NCBI GenBank assembly: GCA_019633425.1
Contig: WSUB01000052.1
Coordinates: forward strand, 62,001-126,000
DNA from: Tulasnella sp. 424
Lineage: Eukaryota > Basidiomycota > Agaricomycetes > Cantharellales > Tulasnellaceae
Direction: 5' to 3'
DNA: 64,000 nt
This document shows positions 10,443 to 22,442 of this stretch, one piece after another. A program made the position numbers and the translations under genes. The notes under the pieces were generated by a model. The model searched no databases, had not been told where the DNA came from, and worked only from the letters and a program-made list of their open reading frames with translations. The number at the start of each line of letters is the position of its first letter. Position 1 is the first letter of the stretch.

Positions 10443-11916
10443 CATCAGGAGAGTCGACCGGCTCGTTTGGGCTCTTCCAAGAGCCGAAAGCACCAAACGA
10501 GCTAAACGAGCGAATGGCCTCTTGCAAGCTCTATCGGTAGAAGCTATTTTGGATGGAAGACCCTGATAGACGCGCCCCCACTCTCTAGGCGATCCAGATT
10601 CTCGGACGTTGCCCAGATTTCGCCATTCGTCAGGCAGCCCTGCAATACCGCAGATATAATGTGGACTTTCTGTCACCAATACGTCTGTTTACAAGACTCG
10701 TTGGTTGCACGCCGTCATCTTGACGATTAGTTCAGTGAATTTACTTGGGGTTACTTTTTGCACCTTTTCGTTACACAGTTGAATCATCGAAAAATAATCT
10801 TTGAATAAATTGGGAATTTACAGTAGGTACAGCAGGTATCGAAATTAAAGTCAAATTAAATTAAATTGATGCAGTGACGGAAACCGCAAATGGGACGATG
10901 TGACGACCTGGAATGGATCTGGAGACACGTTCGTCACAGAAGTCCGGATCTTAGTTAAAGAAAATGAAGCAAGTGGGAGAGGAAGTCAGCTCAAGCCAGA
11001 TTTGCAGAGTTCAAGTAACGGAGGGCTGGGTGTGGGCTCACCGTCCAAATACCTCTCAGACACGAACATACGGCGGGTGCCTACTGGATGGAACGTATTG
11101 CGTCTGTTGTAACGGAAGTGAAGAGACCTACCTATGCGAGATGAGCGAGCTCTCGTATATATGAAGCATCCTTACTGCTGAAGAGCTGAATCGAGTCGGA
11201 GGTCAGCTAACGATGTAGACAGTGCAAAGAAAGGAGACCGCGAGAGTACTCACTGCTAGAGTTGAGACGGACTGGCGAGACAGAGCATACAGAGCGGTGC
11301 GACTACCACAGCGGTGAGATCTGACGCTGTCGAGTGGTGGGGGAGTTGAAGGCTGAGGTTTCGCGTTGGGCCATATTTGAACGCCGTCGTTGACCCTGAG
11401 ACGCCCAAGCAAACAGCGCTGCATACGCCCCGGCCGATGTACCCGTCAGAACCAGCAATTGGATCGGTCCCAGACTTGATGGAATTTCGTGGCATAGGCA
11501 TGTATGAGTCGAAACCAGGATACTTCATCTGCCACTCTTCTTCGGCATGCCTGCTCCAACGACCGCACAATACTACACCAGAGCGGTAAACACAGCGACC
11601 CGTCAACAGCAGTTTTCTTGCGGACGAGGTCCATCCTCTTTGGCCTACTTAAAGTGGATTGCTCGTATAGTATTCCCTCTCACGCACGGAACATTATGTA
11701 CGTGGTTCCAGTTTATAGGGGCTTCCTTCAATACGACGAAAATGAGCGCAGCCGATTGCAAGGCTCGCTTGTCTCCCAGACTCTTGGACATCTTTTGGGC
11801 TCTTTCAAGGTACGAGGACTATATTCATGACGTGAGGGACCGTGATGTTATTTGGGCCTCCTTCAGGGACCGAAATCATTTTCTCACGTCAAACGGACCT
11901 GCCGACTTTCCTGATG
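10443..11916. mobile_element. 1,474-bp insertion with terminal inverted repeats
   Basis: The block 10430-11958 aligns to 3202-3254 except for this segment, which splits the shared sequence at ...GCGGTG / TGAAGC.... The left end (CATCAGGAGAGTCG) and the reverse complement of the right end (CATCAGGAAAGTCG) form an imperfect inverted repeat of about 14-16 bp. A TG doublet on both sides fits a 2-bp target duplication. A hairpin at 10461-10504 (GCTCGTTTGG ... CCAAACGAGC) lies just inside the left end. I see no transposase, so it would be a non-autonomous DNA element. The superfamily is unassigned. Confidence 0.7.
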
Positions 11917-11958
11917 TGAAGCAAAAGAAGATTCACCAAAGGATTATGTCTTGCAGTT

Positions 11959-12790
11959 GAAGATTTGTAGAGTTGCTTGAGGTGGGCGCAAGACTTTGGC
12001 ATTCAGAGGGCTTGAAGCGTCAAGCTCATCGGGGTGGGCTAGCAGAAAGAGGCAGCGAACAATTCGACTTCCTCCTTTGGAAATACCGTCAAGAGGTCAC
12101 CGCCCTACTATCACTTGAACACGGTCACAGCATCCAATCGGTCCATACAAGGTTGCCTCCAGTTTTATTGAGCGTGTCATTGAGTTCCATAGTAATATCG
12201 TGCTCGAATTGTGACCTTTTTCAGTGTTCGCCGTAGACAACCTCGATCACGCCAGGACTGCTGCACCAATGCGACTGTCTCTTCTATCGAAGCAATCCAA
12301 GGGGAGATCTCACAGCACCCGCAAAGCAGTCCTCGAACTACCTAGAACTGCAAGAGCTCGATGAATATATTTTTCGTTTGCCGTGAAGATGGCTGGATTT
12401 CAAGTACTTCAAAGACAACTGCAACAGACTCGAGAACGCCTTAGCCACCTCGGCTACTATTCTGTTACCCGAATGCCATCAAAATCGGAGCCCTAACGGT
12501 TTTAAGAGTTATAGATTCGTACATGTATTCTGCACAAGGACACGTGAGGATTGTTGCGAGATTCCTTTTTCAGGGGTCGGTTGCGATCACGGGGTCCGGA
12601 GGTTGTGAGGCGCCGCCCTGGAACGTCGACGCCGGATTTTCTTCTGCTTCTTCCTTCTTCCACCTTTCTCCCTCTGCATTCCACCTCGTCCCATCCTTGG
12701 ACACTTCACTCTCTTTTCTCTATCTCTCTCAGACTGCTCGGCAGTCCGCTCTCTACTAACACCCACTCTCATTTCCCCAAAACTCACATT
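11959..12790. other. Intergenic, upstream of the amylase gene
   Basis: Some open stretches (11973-12236) but no recognised motif. 12650-12790 is pyrimidine-rich, as expected for a fungal core promoter and leader. Confidence 0.45.
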
Positions 12791-12791
12791 C

Positions 12792-12801
12792 TTTTTATAA
12801 G
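12792..12801 (+). promoter_or_regulatory. TATA-like box of the alpha-amylase gene
   Basis: TTTTTATAAG about 30 nt upstream of the start codon at 12826, after a C/T-rich tract. Confidence 0.4.
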
Positions 12802-12825
12802 CAAAAAGCCTTTTTTTTGCATACA

Positions 12826-14900
12826 ATGCCATCTACATTCATCCAATCCTTACTGGCCATTGCATCCCTCTCATCGGTCGTCCTAGCTGCACCCGCATAC
12901 CCTGTTATTCAAGCCCGTTCAACCCCAGGTTCGAAGCACGGTAAGTCAGGAAAAGTGCAGCCACAGGGAATGAAGCGCTCATGCCGTTTCCATTTTCTAT
13001 TTCAATGTCGACCGATACCTCCGTCGCATCCCCACAGTGATTGCCAACCTCTTCCAATGGAACTGGGACTCCGTAGCAAAAGAGTGTGCATGGCTCGGAA
13101 AGAACGGATATGGGTTTGTTCAAGGTTCGTTATGGTCGCTGGGGTCGTTATCCGTTTGTTCTCGATGCTGAGGGTTTCCCACCGACGATGCGCAGTGAGC
13201 CCAGCCAGTGAACACATTCAAGGCGCGCAGTGGTGGACCGACTATCAAGTCGTCAGCTACAAGCTCCAGAGCAAGCGTGGCAATGCCGACCAATTCCGAA
13301 ACATGGTCAACGCTTGCAAGACTGCCGGTGTTGGCGTCATCGTCGGTGCGTCGTCTTCTTGCCCAGCTTGAAGGGAATTTGATTTTTATAATCGATCCTT
13401 CCACCATGATAGATATCGTCTGGAACCACATGGCCGGTATCGACGGTGGTGTTGGCGTTGCTGGAAGCTCATTCTGTGAGTGAAGAACCCCCGCTTTCCT
13501 GGCTCACGCGACTAACATTGCTCGGTCTAGCCCACTACAATTATCCTGGCATCTATGACAAGAATGACTTCCACTACTGCGGAACTCCTGGCAATGACAT
13601 TCGTGAGCAGCTCACTTCTTTGTTCTTGAACTATGATGTAAATCTCAACGTGCTTGGGTTCTGTAGAGAATTGGAGTGACCGGACACAGGTCCAGACTTG
13701 TGAATTGTCCAACCTCGCGGAGTACGTTCGAGCCGCCTTGCCCCGCTTGCACTCGTTATCGAACGCTAACTATTTTCTCGTTGGGCAGCTTGAAGACCGA
13801 GGCGTCGAAAGTCCGGAACACCCTCCTCACGCATACCAACAGCCTGATCGACCTCGGTGTTGCTGGCTTCCGCGTCGACGCGTCTAAGCGTGAGTACCAG
13901 TGCTTTGCATTAAAGCCAAGATCACGCTAAAGCTAATGATGCCTGTTCACAACGGTTAGACATCCCGACTACCGACATCAAATACCTCCTCGCCAAGGTC
14001 AAGAAGCAGGGATTGTACTACACCCACGAAGTTGTATACGAAGGCGGCGCGGGTGTCACTAGCTCCGAGTACATTGCCTACGGTGACGTTCAAGAGTACG
14101 CTTCCACAACCTCCTCCGTTCCGCCGAAATTCTTCGAGCTGACGTGGGGATTTCGCGCATCGCTATCCATAGATTCCGATACACCACCCTTCTCAGCAAC
14201 GCATTCAACAGCGGCAACATCGCTCAACTCCAAGGTCTCAAAGACAAAGGCTGGCTACCCTCCGACAAAGCCAACGTCTTCGTCGTCAACCACGATCGTG
14301 AGCGCGGCGGCTACCTCTCTTACAAGTCCCCCTCCAAGCGATACACCCTCGCCCACGTCTTCTCCCTCGCCTACCCTTACGGCACTCCAACCGTGTTCTC
14401 CGGCTACTCGTTCAGCAACAACGACGACGGCGCACCAAACGGCAACTACGGCACTTGCAACGACAACGGGTCCGGTGCTAACGGATGGCAATGCCAGCAT
14501 CGTTGGGCCGCCATCGCCGGCATGGTCAACTTTTACAACAAAGTCGGCTCGAACCCGTTGAAGAACTGGAAGCAAGGAGATAACAACCAGATCGCGTTTG
14601 GAAGGGGGAATGTTGGATACGTTATCATCAACAACAGCGATAACAAGTGGAAGACGACGTTTACGACCGGTTTGCCCGATGGCAAGTACTGCGATGTTAT
14701 TACTGGAAAGAAGAGCGGAAGTTCGTGCACTGGTAAAATGTGAGTTACACCCCCCCCGGGTCCCTTGGACCACGTCGTTTTCTGCGGCTAATCTAGTCAT
14801 CCCTTCTACGTCTAGTGTTACCGTCAAGGGTGGCAAGCTCACCAACTACGGAGTTGGCCAGCACAACTCCGTTGCCATTCACACCGGCGCGAAGTTGTAA
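12826..14900 (+). CDS. Secreted GH13 alpha-amylase (copy 1)
   Basis: Ten exons: 12826-12940, 13038-13124, 13196-13345, 13413-13475, 13531-13602, 13667-13721, 13789-13889, 13960-14095, 14173-14739, 14816-14900, all in frame (476 aa). Residues 1-23 form a signal peptide ending VVLAAP. Family blocks follow: [64 protein letters not shown] and [11 protein letters not shown]. Expected catalytic residues are D211 (nucleophile), E238 (acid/base) and D301. It hydrolyses internal alpha-1,4 bonds of starch or glycogen outside the cell. It ends AIHTGAKL without a starch-binding domain. The paralogue at 49309-51297 has the same intron positions. Confidence 0.95.
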
Positions 14901-15336
14901 ATCGGGTACCAAGCCCTCCCTTGCTGTCTTCATCTGTACCCCCGCTCCCTCTATTACCGTGTTGTGCACCCACTCCCTTGGCACAGGATCTGCGTACTTG
15001 TAAACCTCTTCTTTGAGTTCATCCCCCCCTTTTTCCTCCCTTTGGAACATTTCATCGTCTGGCACAGTGGATGCTTTTGTTGTGCACTTTAGTATCCGCG
15101 CAATTTGTTGTTTTTCCTTTTTCATAGTCTATATACCCGGGGATGGATATACCATACTTTTCGTGTCTCGATCACCGGAGTGGTTCTTTAAGTAGCGGAA
15201 TAGGTTGGCGGGTCGACGAGCAAAACGGCCTGGCCATTCTGAGGCACACGATAGAATTCTTTGCATTTCTCCCCGGGGAGAGGACAAGATAAGTAGGTAA
15301 AGACAAGGAGCGATATTTATCCAGGGGCCGGAAAGT

Positions 15337-18251
15337 TTAGTTGGGGACGCATTGGCTGGTTGAAAAGCGAGGGGGATTAGTAAGAGACCAGGGAATTGAG
15401 CTCTTTGCCGAAGCAAACACACCTGTAGAAGTCGTTCGAGTACGTGCTGAAAAGAGAGGACGGCCGTCAGATCCATCCGTATTTATGGAATCAGTGAACG
15501 AGACGCACCAAGTGTAGCCAGAGACGCAAACAGTTCCACCAGCTGTCGAGGATGTTAGTGAGGAGTTGGTAGGAAGAGTCGACGGAAATGTACTCACTCC
15601 AGCCACTTCCGCCGCATTGGCCGTACGCCGCAACGGTACCGCCGGACTAAAGGAGGGCATATAATTAGTGACAAGCTATTCCTCGGAGGCTAGGTGACGT
15701 ACGCTTGACGTGGTCGTGGTCGTAGCGGCCTTGCTGCTGTTGGAATATGGCAGGTGAGTGGGATAGAATAATCACAAGGTTCTGTAGATGCACTCACGTC
15801 GTAGTGGTGGTGGCGGCCTTGCTGTTGTTGGAGATGCGGTGTCAGATACGAAACAAATGATGGAAAATCTGTGGATGTACTCACGAAGTAGTGGTGGTCG
15901 CAGCGGATCCACCAGACGTCCACAGAGCGACGGCATCGTAGATGAAGTTGGGGCTCAGGAAGGTGTCGCCGGAGCTGCCAGAAATGACGTTGATGTAGAT
16001 GTTGTTGGTGCCAGAGACCAACACGCCAGATGGGATGGAAACTTCGTAGATGACGTTGTTGCCGCGGTATGTGCCACGAGTGAAGCCACGGCTGTTGAGC
16101 TACGTAGAGCCGGGTGATTGTCAGCCAAGCTGGCGTTGCGATGAGCTGGGGATGGTACGACTCACATCGACAGGAGCAGCAGGAGCCGGGCCAAGCCAAG
16201 AATTGACAGTAACTTGAGGACGTCCACCAGCGAAGGCTAGAAATGGCTGGTGAGATGGGGACTTCTAAATAGCGGTTAAATCCACATACCAAGAGTGGAG
16301 CCAATGCGGAGCTACAGAGGCACAAAGAGTCAGTAAATCCTTGATTGCATAAAGTCATATCCGCTTGACATACAGTAGCAGCACCGGTCTGAGAAGAAGA
16401 GAGAGTGAACTTGATGGTGGTCGGGTTGTTGACGGACTTGATCTGAGCCATGGGGAAGGAAGCTACATAATTCAAGTTGGGATCAATCACCGTGCACTGG
16501 AACGATGGCCATCAATTCAGGCGACGTACAAGTGGAGCTTGATCCGATGGTGTAAGTGACGGCGCTCCAGCTGTGCATACGAGGGTCAGATGGGTGCATG
16601 CGCTCCTGAAGGTCCGCGTTGAGGAAGCCAGTAGGCTTGCCGTCGAAGCTAGATGGGAAGAGCGACGGTCAGACCCGGTCGCGAATAAATATTGAGTTAG
16701 CTCTATACTGACTCTCCGATAATCCAGGTCGGGGTGGTCGAGGTAGGGTCACTGCTGGACGCGATGTTGGAGGTGGTGGTGCCGCCAGCGGAGACGGAGA
16801 CGGTCTGAGAGCCAACAGCAAGTTCGCCCTTGTAGAGGACCATGGTGTAGGTTCCGGGCTTCATCAGAGGGCTGGTGAAGGAGCTGCCACTGACGTATGC
16901 CCAGTACTGAGAGGCGCTGAAGTCTGAAGTAAGCAAGATGAATGTTGCTTGGAACGTCGGATAGAACTGACCTGTTGTACCAGTGAACGACAGGGGTGTA
17001 GGAAGACGAAACTCCACTGGCCGTTCCCTTGACCGTACCACGTCCAGAGTTGGCAACGAAGCCGGAGATACCCAAGTCGGCGAAGAATGTGAGCTCAGTC
17101 TTGCCATCAGGTATTCCGTTACGACTGAAGACCTATTGGGGGGGGGGGGGGCTTAAGAAGCTTCATCACGACAGGTGGGCTTGTATTTGACTTACGAGAG
17201 CGTAGGGGCCGTGCAAGCCCTGGCGGTACGACTCGGTTTGAGCGTGACCGGAGTTCTAGGAGAATCTTGTCAGTTCAAGTAGGTTGGAGATTAAGGAAAC
17301 CAAACCTTACCATATAGAAGTACAAGTTGTGGGCACCAGCAGTGCTGGTCTTGTCTGTGTTGATATCACGGTGGAATGGACCTCCGGAGGAAGCTTCATA
17401 AGCATTGAAAGGCATGACCTTTTACGAGTCTCAACCTGTTAATACTGCGTAGAGTGCACAAAGGATAGAGGGACACATACCATGGTGACATGAACAGTGG
17501 CGTCGGAATTGGCGACCCAGTGGGCTTTGTCTTCGATGAAGCGGACGCTGGAGTAGAACTTGCTGTAGGTGTATCCCGCTGAATCCTTGTAGACGTCGGA
17601 TCCTTCAACGGCGCCTGCGGTTCCGAGGCCGCTGTAGGACTGAGGATATGCGCTGGTAGTCAAGAGGTCGGACTTGAGACGAGCGATGAAGCGCAGCTCG
17701 CCGATCGAAGGCTCGGCCGTCTGGAGATTTCGGGTGCTTCGTTAGAGGAAAGATATGCAAGGGGTATACACCACGGAACGTACAGTATAAGTGGCCATGT
17801 AGATCGTAGAGTCACCCTTGTGCACAACCAAGTACTGGGTAAGAGTTGATGTCACACAAGTGATCTTGATGTAGTCGCCTTGACAAAATAACGGTGTTAG
17901 CATGTGGTATTAAGTAAATCTTCTCATGAGAGTGCTCACCACTCGTCGTGATACTGGCGGTGACTGAGCCAAGACCTGAGCCAATATGCGAGTATTGGGA
18001 ACTGTATTGATACTGTAAGAGCCATACAGTATGAGACTACTGCACACTAATCGGAATACTGAATCACTAACCTCGACACTGCGATATACCAAGCTAGTAA
18101 TATCACAGGACGACTGGGATACTTTGAAGACGAATGGGTTGTCAGAGCCAGCGTCGACCGTCCAGTAGCCTCCAGAGCTGGTGTATCCAAATGCAGCATG
18201 GGCGACAGGAGCAATGGCAGCAGCAGCTGCAGCGAGAATGGTGTAACGCAT
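15337..18251 (-). CDS. Secreted rhamnogalacturonan lyase (PL4) with C-terminal CBM1
   Basis: Starts at 18251 with a signal peptide ([19 protein letters not shown]). Spliced exons give the PL4 blocks [97 protein letters not shown], then the FnIII-like part ([19 protein letters not shown]) and the C-terminal beta-sandwich ([19 protein letters not shown]). Then comes a Thr/Ser linker built from very small exons (about 15700-15930) and a CBM1: [20 protein letters not shown], then TCTYSNDFYSQC, with the last codons in a tiny exon at 15337-15355. PL4 enzymes cleave the rhamnogalacturonan I backbone of pectin by beta-elimination. CBM1 anchors enzymes to cellulose. At least a dozen introns; not every boundary was fixed. 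Confidence 0.92.
15640..15935 (-). repeat. Duplicated mini-exon/intron unit coding the Thr-rich linker
   Basis: Two consecutive short exons each encode an [12 protein letters not shown] peptide and are flanked by similar short introns. The block reads as a tandem duplication of an exon plus its intron within the linker. Confidence 0.65.
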
Positions 18252-19090
18252 CTTGGCCGAAAGTAAACGAGGGAGAGGGTGACTGCGGTGAAACGATTTA
18301 ACGTGTCGCCAGCTTTTAACGACGGTTGGCAGCGGGACCGCCCTGCATGGGCAACGACTTGCCGCTCGCGGTCCGTCGAGAAGGGATCAAGTGACCGAGA
18401 AGATCGTCTTTTCGCAAGCGGCTTGAGAGAAGAAGAGGTAGGTCGCTAGTCTTGGCAAAGAACCGCGTAAACGATCTTCGCTGCATTTCCGAGAAAGGTC
18501 TTTTCTCGGGAGCTTCATAAACGCCCGTACCGCAGCGCAGCGACCCGCGCGATTCGGAGCGTGCAACGGCATGGCATCCTAAGAATGGGGATCTTGGCAG
18601 GGTTTGGCTCACAGTTGCTCTCAGCCACTAAGAAAATTCCGGAAGAATTTCCGGTGGGTCGCCTTCGATTCGCAGCAGTTCCTGGAAGGGGACTAAAAGA
18701 AGGATTCGGAGCCCGAGTTCTAAATTCTCCAAAGTACCTACGGGAGTTATTCTCGGAGCTAATAGGAGATCTTAGTGGTAAAGGTTGATCTTTGGCGGGC
18801 CGGGAACGGTCGTTCATGGAGGGGGTTGGGCAGTTGAACCCCGAGGCCGGTCTATCGAGCACGTACCTTAACGTCATGCTCTAGCCGATGAACGCAGTAT
18901 TGCTGTTTTGCTACTAAACGACGATCCACCAAAGGTTCCCCTCTCTAATAGTTCTGAGGTACCGTGTCGAGTTGGGTGGGAGGTCGAACATGCCGCTGCA
19001 ACATGTTTGTTGGAGCTTGCACCCAGCAACAACCATCCTCGCCGCCAACCGCAACATCAGAAAACTACTCTAGTTTCGGCCGCTACCATC
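18252..19090. other. Divergent intergenic region between PL4 and THO1-like genes
   Basis: Contains a 120-codon open frame on the minus strand (18515-18877), Arg/Pro-rich with no motif, which I take as chance. It should hold both promoters. Confidence 0.45.
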
Positions 19091-20041
19091 ATGTCAAGTG
19101 CTGCAGAGAAACTGTAAGAAACCTATTTACGCGAGATACCGCTGTACTGACTAGAAGGGCATCTCCAGAAATAAGCTCAAGGTCGCCGACCTCAAACCCA
19201 TCCTGGCGAAAGTTGGCCTACCAGTCAGCGGCAAGAAGAATGAGCTCGTTGACCGCATTCTCGCAAGTAAAGAAGCTCTGGCTGCAGCTGGCTTGGGTGA
19301 AGAACCGGCGCCTGCCGCTGTCGAGGAGGATATGAACGCGGTACGAATTCTAATTCAAACTGGGCATAAACAACGAGCTCACAACTTCCCTACTTGGGTA
19401 TTAGGACCTCCCAGACCTCCCAGACCTCCCACCGGCAGAAGAATCCACTATCACAAATGCTGTTCCAACACCTGCACCTACCGCTGCTCCACAAGCTATT
19501 GATCCTCCACCAACAACCACAACTGCCACAACATCAGATTCCCCCAAGCTCAACGACGAAGCTGAACTCAGGAGGAAACGCGCAGAACGCTTCGGCATCC
19601 CCTTTGTCGATGAACAGAAAAAGCCAGCCGCACCTGCTAAGCCCGCCTCCAACGCTGCTGCTTCGAAGACGAAGCCCGTCGCCGCCGACCCTATCCCAGC
19701 GTCTGCTGAGGAAGTAAGTGTCAATCGTTTAAGAATCACTAGCGCAAGTATTGACTGTCATCTCAGGTAGAGAGATTGAGGAAACGAGCTGAGCGCTTCG
19801 GTCTCCCTCTTGCTACTCCTGGTGCTACTTCCAATGGAAGGACAAAGAGTGCCGCTAAAGAGACAGCCCCTCCCGCGGTCTTAGACCCCGCCGAAGAGGA
19901 GAAGAAACGGAAGAGAGCAGAAAAGTTTGGGAAAGTTACTGGAGCTCCTGTGAGTGCACGTCGTGTGTGACCAAGTTCGAGTTCTTATTTTCTCTTCATG
20001 ATCCCTCCCAGGTCGAGAAGAGAGCCAAGTCTGATTCCTAA
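19091..20041 (+). CDS. THO1: SAP-domain ribonucleoprotein, THO1/CIP29-like
   Basis: Exons 19091-19113, 19169-19340, 19405-19713, 19767-19949, 20012-20041 (238 aa). The N-terminal SAP motif is clear (LNKLKVADLKPILAKVGL, then GKKNELVDRI). A Pro/Ala/Thr-rich middle contains a triple DLP (19405 onward). Two RKRAERFG(I/L)P repeats and a KRAEKFG repeat follow, the C-terminal RNA-binding hallmark of yeast Tho1 and human SARNP/CIP29. These nuclear proteins act in mRNP assembly and mRNA export with the THO/TREX machinery and Sub2/UAP56. Confidence 0.9.
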
Positions 20042-20756
20042 TAGACATTTCGGCCCTACGGTAAGACCTGGCGGTTGCAAAGACTAACAGATGTACAGGA
20101 TCACTCTCTCTAAAAGGATTCAGCGGTGCGAGTCCACCACTTGTCGGCTTTTAATATGTTCCAACAACAACGCAATCCACTCCCCCTGGCTTGGCTGTTA
20201 TTTTACGTTTGTCCCACATTCTTCCCCAATACCCTTGTTTGTAGGTTTCAGTCGAACGAAATAAACGTGTTGTGGATCAGCAAGCATCGTACGGAGCAAT
20301 GATTAGACCCTCCAGCACGTCCGGAGCTCAGAGAACTCGCAGCTAAAGGAAATCGTGGCTCAACTCCACAAAGCCTGCGTGCCGTGCCAACCAACCATCC
20401 GGCGTCTGATCGAGTGGCATCGTAATAACTCGAAATAGGGAAGTTGTATGGAAATTGAACGGAGTAGAAAGTGCAATGAAACGGTCCTCTGGTAGGTATT
20501 ATTGAGACAGGCGTCCGAACGTGAGGCCCTCTTTACACGGGAGCCTTCGCAGCGGTCTTCTTCCCAGCCATACCTGGTTGGCCAGCGTGCCCCCTCTTCT
20601 CTCCTTCGGTGTTCGAATATTACGAGCGGTCCTCCTGACGCGAGGACCAGAAAGGACGAGTCAAACGCCTTGAAGGGGGAGAGAGTGAACGGGCCTCTGG
20701 GATGCTCCGCTTGCTATCAGCATTCGGGTCGCTAAGGAAGTTGAGCCAAACGGCAA
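20042..20756. other. Intergenic
   Basis: No gene seen; a 77-codon plus frame (20502-20735) shows no motif or partner exon. Confidence 0.4.
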
Positions 20757-20951
20757 TCAATACCTGCTACAGTCTGAGCTAGGAAACAATACCCACGCGG
20801 GAATGAATTCCGCCGCACTTGGCCTATGACGAGAGTAACTGGGATTCTCTTTTAGGTCGGAGTATTGCTCGGGGTCGACGGAAGCCTGAGCCAACGATAG
20901 ATTGAAAACCAAGGCTGAAACGAATAAAAATGATGCAAATGGTAGGCGCAT
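20757..20951 (-). CDS. Possible small secreted protein
   Basis: 64 codons from an internal ATG. The N-terminus RLPFASFLFVSALVFNLSLA reads as a signal peptide followed by a short polar chain with one Cys. Not recognised. The 3' part may instead splice at the GTATTG just after the IPAW codons. It rests on the signal peptide alone. Confidence 0.3.
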   Translation of the reverse strand: MRLPFASFLFVSALVFNLSLAQASVDPEQYSDLKENPSYSRHRPSAAEFIPAWVLFPSSDCSRY

Positions 20952-22442
20952 TCTGGGAGGATTAAGACAAAAACGAGCAGGAAAAGATCGAAGTAGAGCT
21001 GTCAAAAGGAGTGTGTAGCTGGCGGTTTGTGGATACCGTCGGTCGGAAGAACAATGATCAGGAGAGCGTGCTGTGAGATGCGAGGTGAAAGGGGCCTTTC
21101 AGCGAAAATGCAGGGGTTTTAAGTAGTCTGGCTCGTTGGCGGTGCCTGGTCCCGTTACACAAAGGCCGCCGGTTTCACCGAATAGCCCTGGCCAGGTTCA
21201 ACCCTGACATCGACCAGTCTCTCAAAAATTCCTAAACGCTTTAATCACCATCCAGGGATCTTATCCTTTCTCGTTCTCCTACCTGGAAATCTGGACCAGC
21301 TTTCCTGAGGTATCCGACAGAGCCGAATAATTTGGAAGTGTCGATGTTACTTGGGGAAAGGTATATAGCCGTGGCTTCTTGGCCTGATGTTTCAAGCATC
21401 GTGCGTCGTTCTGCATGCGCTATCAATCGTTCATCGGTAATTTTGCAGAATTCTGAAAGACTCACGTGAAGACATTCCTCTTGCATAACGACCAAGATCA
21501 CCGGGAATCGATGCTGGCAAAGTTAGGCCGTGGCGATGTGGAAGTATGAATGCCCCGACCATCAAAAACATCTAGGAAAATGCTTGGCTCTTCTCTGCTG
21601 AGAGCTTTGGGTCGGACAAAACACAAAAGTCCAATTCGGAATCAGCGTTGCTTGCAAGATCAAGGCCGGCCACACGTGTATTTCGGCAGGCATAAAATTT
21701 CTTCCGGGCGTTGAGAGCCCGCTAAGTATCCCTAGGATGCCGGATAAAAGAAAAATGAGGGTAGCCGTCGGGGTGATATTCTAATCAAGAGGGCTGAGCA
21801 GTGCGGAGGTCTATCGTTCGGTTAAAGGCTGGATGGATGCTTGACTTACTGGCCTTGAGATAATATTGATCTGAAAGAGATAAATCATTCAGACGAAAGC
21901 GATGTATTCAACAGTCAAGTATCCAAGCGGTCAAGAAGGAATCAGGTGAATTCGCCGAGGATTGGGTCGCTCGCAGTCGAGTTTGTCGACTAGATAATAA
22001 AAGTGCAGAGAAAATTGGGTTCTTACCATAGGTAAAAAGAAGCTTATGGAATGAACGCGTGAAAGCGAATCTTTACGCCCGATGCTGCCGAAACGCAGTC
22101 CGCCGCTGGGATGGCATTTAGGACGTGCCTTGTCACGGTTTCGCCACATTACCAGAAAACGATACACGAGCTGGTAAGAACTAGCAATGCAAAGAGAGAC
22201 CACAAATCAAAGAAAAGGCTCCGTCATTTCTCTAATAATAACTCCTACGTATGTATGTATGTAACGTAAATGGAGGAAGCTCGCCACCGGGCACGTTGAA
22301 TGCCTTCGTCGAATACAGTGCCGTGTGAGCCTGACCCTGACCGACCTCGCGACCTCGCGATCGAGCCCAACTGCTCTATTTCCGCTCCCCCTTCAGCTTG
22401 ACTTATAATCTCTTTCTACTGCTTCCTAATGCAAGTGCATTA
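20952..22442. other. No supportable gene
   Basis: Two minus-strand frames (21241-21501, 21931-22203) could be exons of an unrecognised gene, but I cannot link them by splice sites and see no motif. A short ATGT/TGTA microsatellite lies near 22248. Confidence 0.35.

Noticed and set aside
15377..15379. Earlier stop for the PL4-CBM1 gene
   Set aside because: Reading through gives RCVCF instead of the canonical CBM1 end; splicing to 15355 gives FYSQC, matching the family.
18515..18877. 120-codon Arg/Pro-rich minus-strand frame
   Set aside because: No motif, no splice partners, lies in a divergent promoter region.
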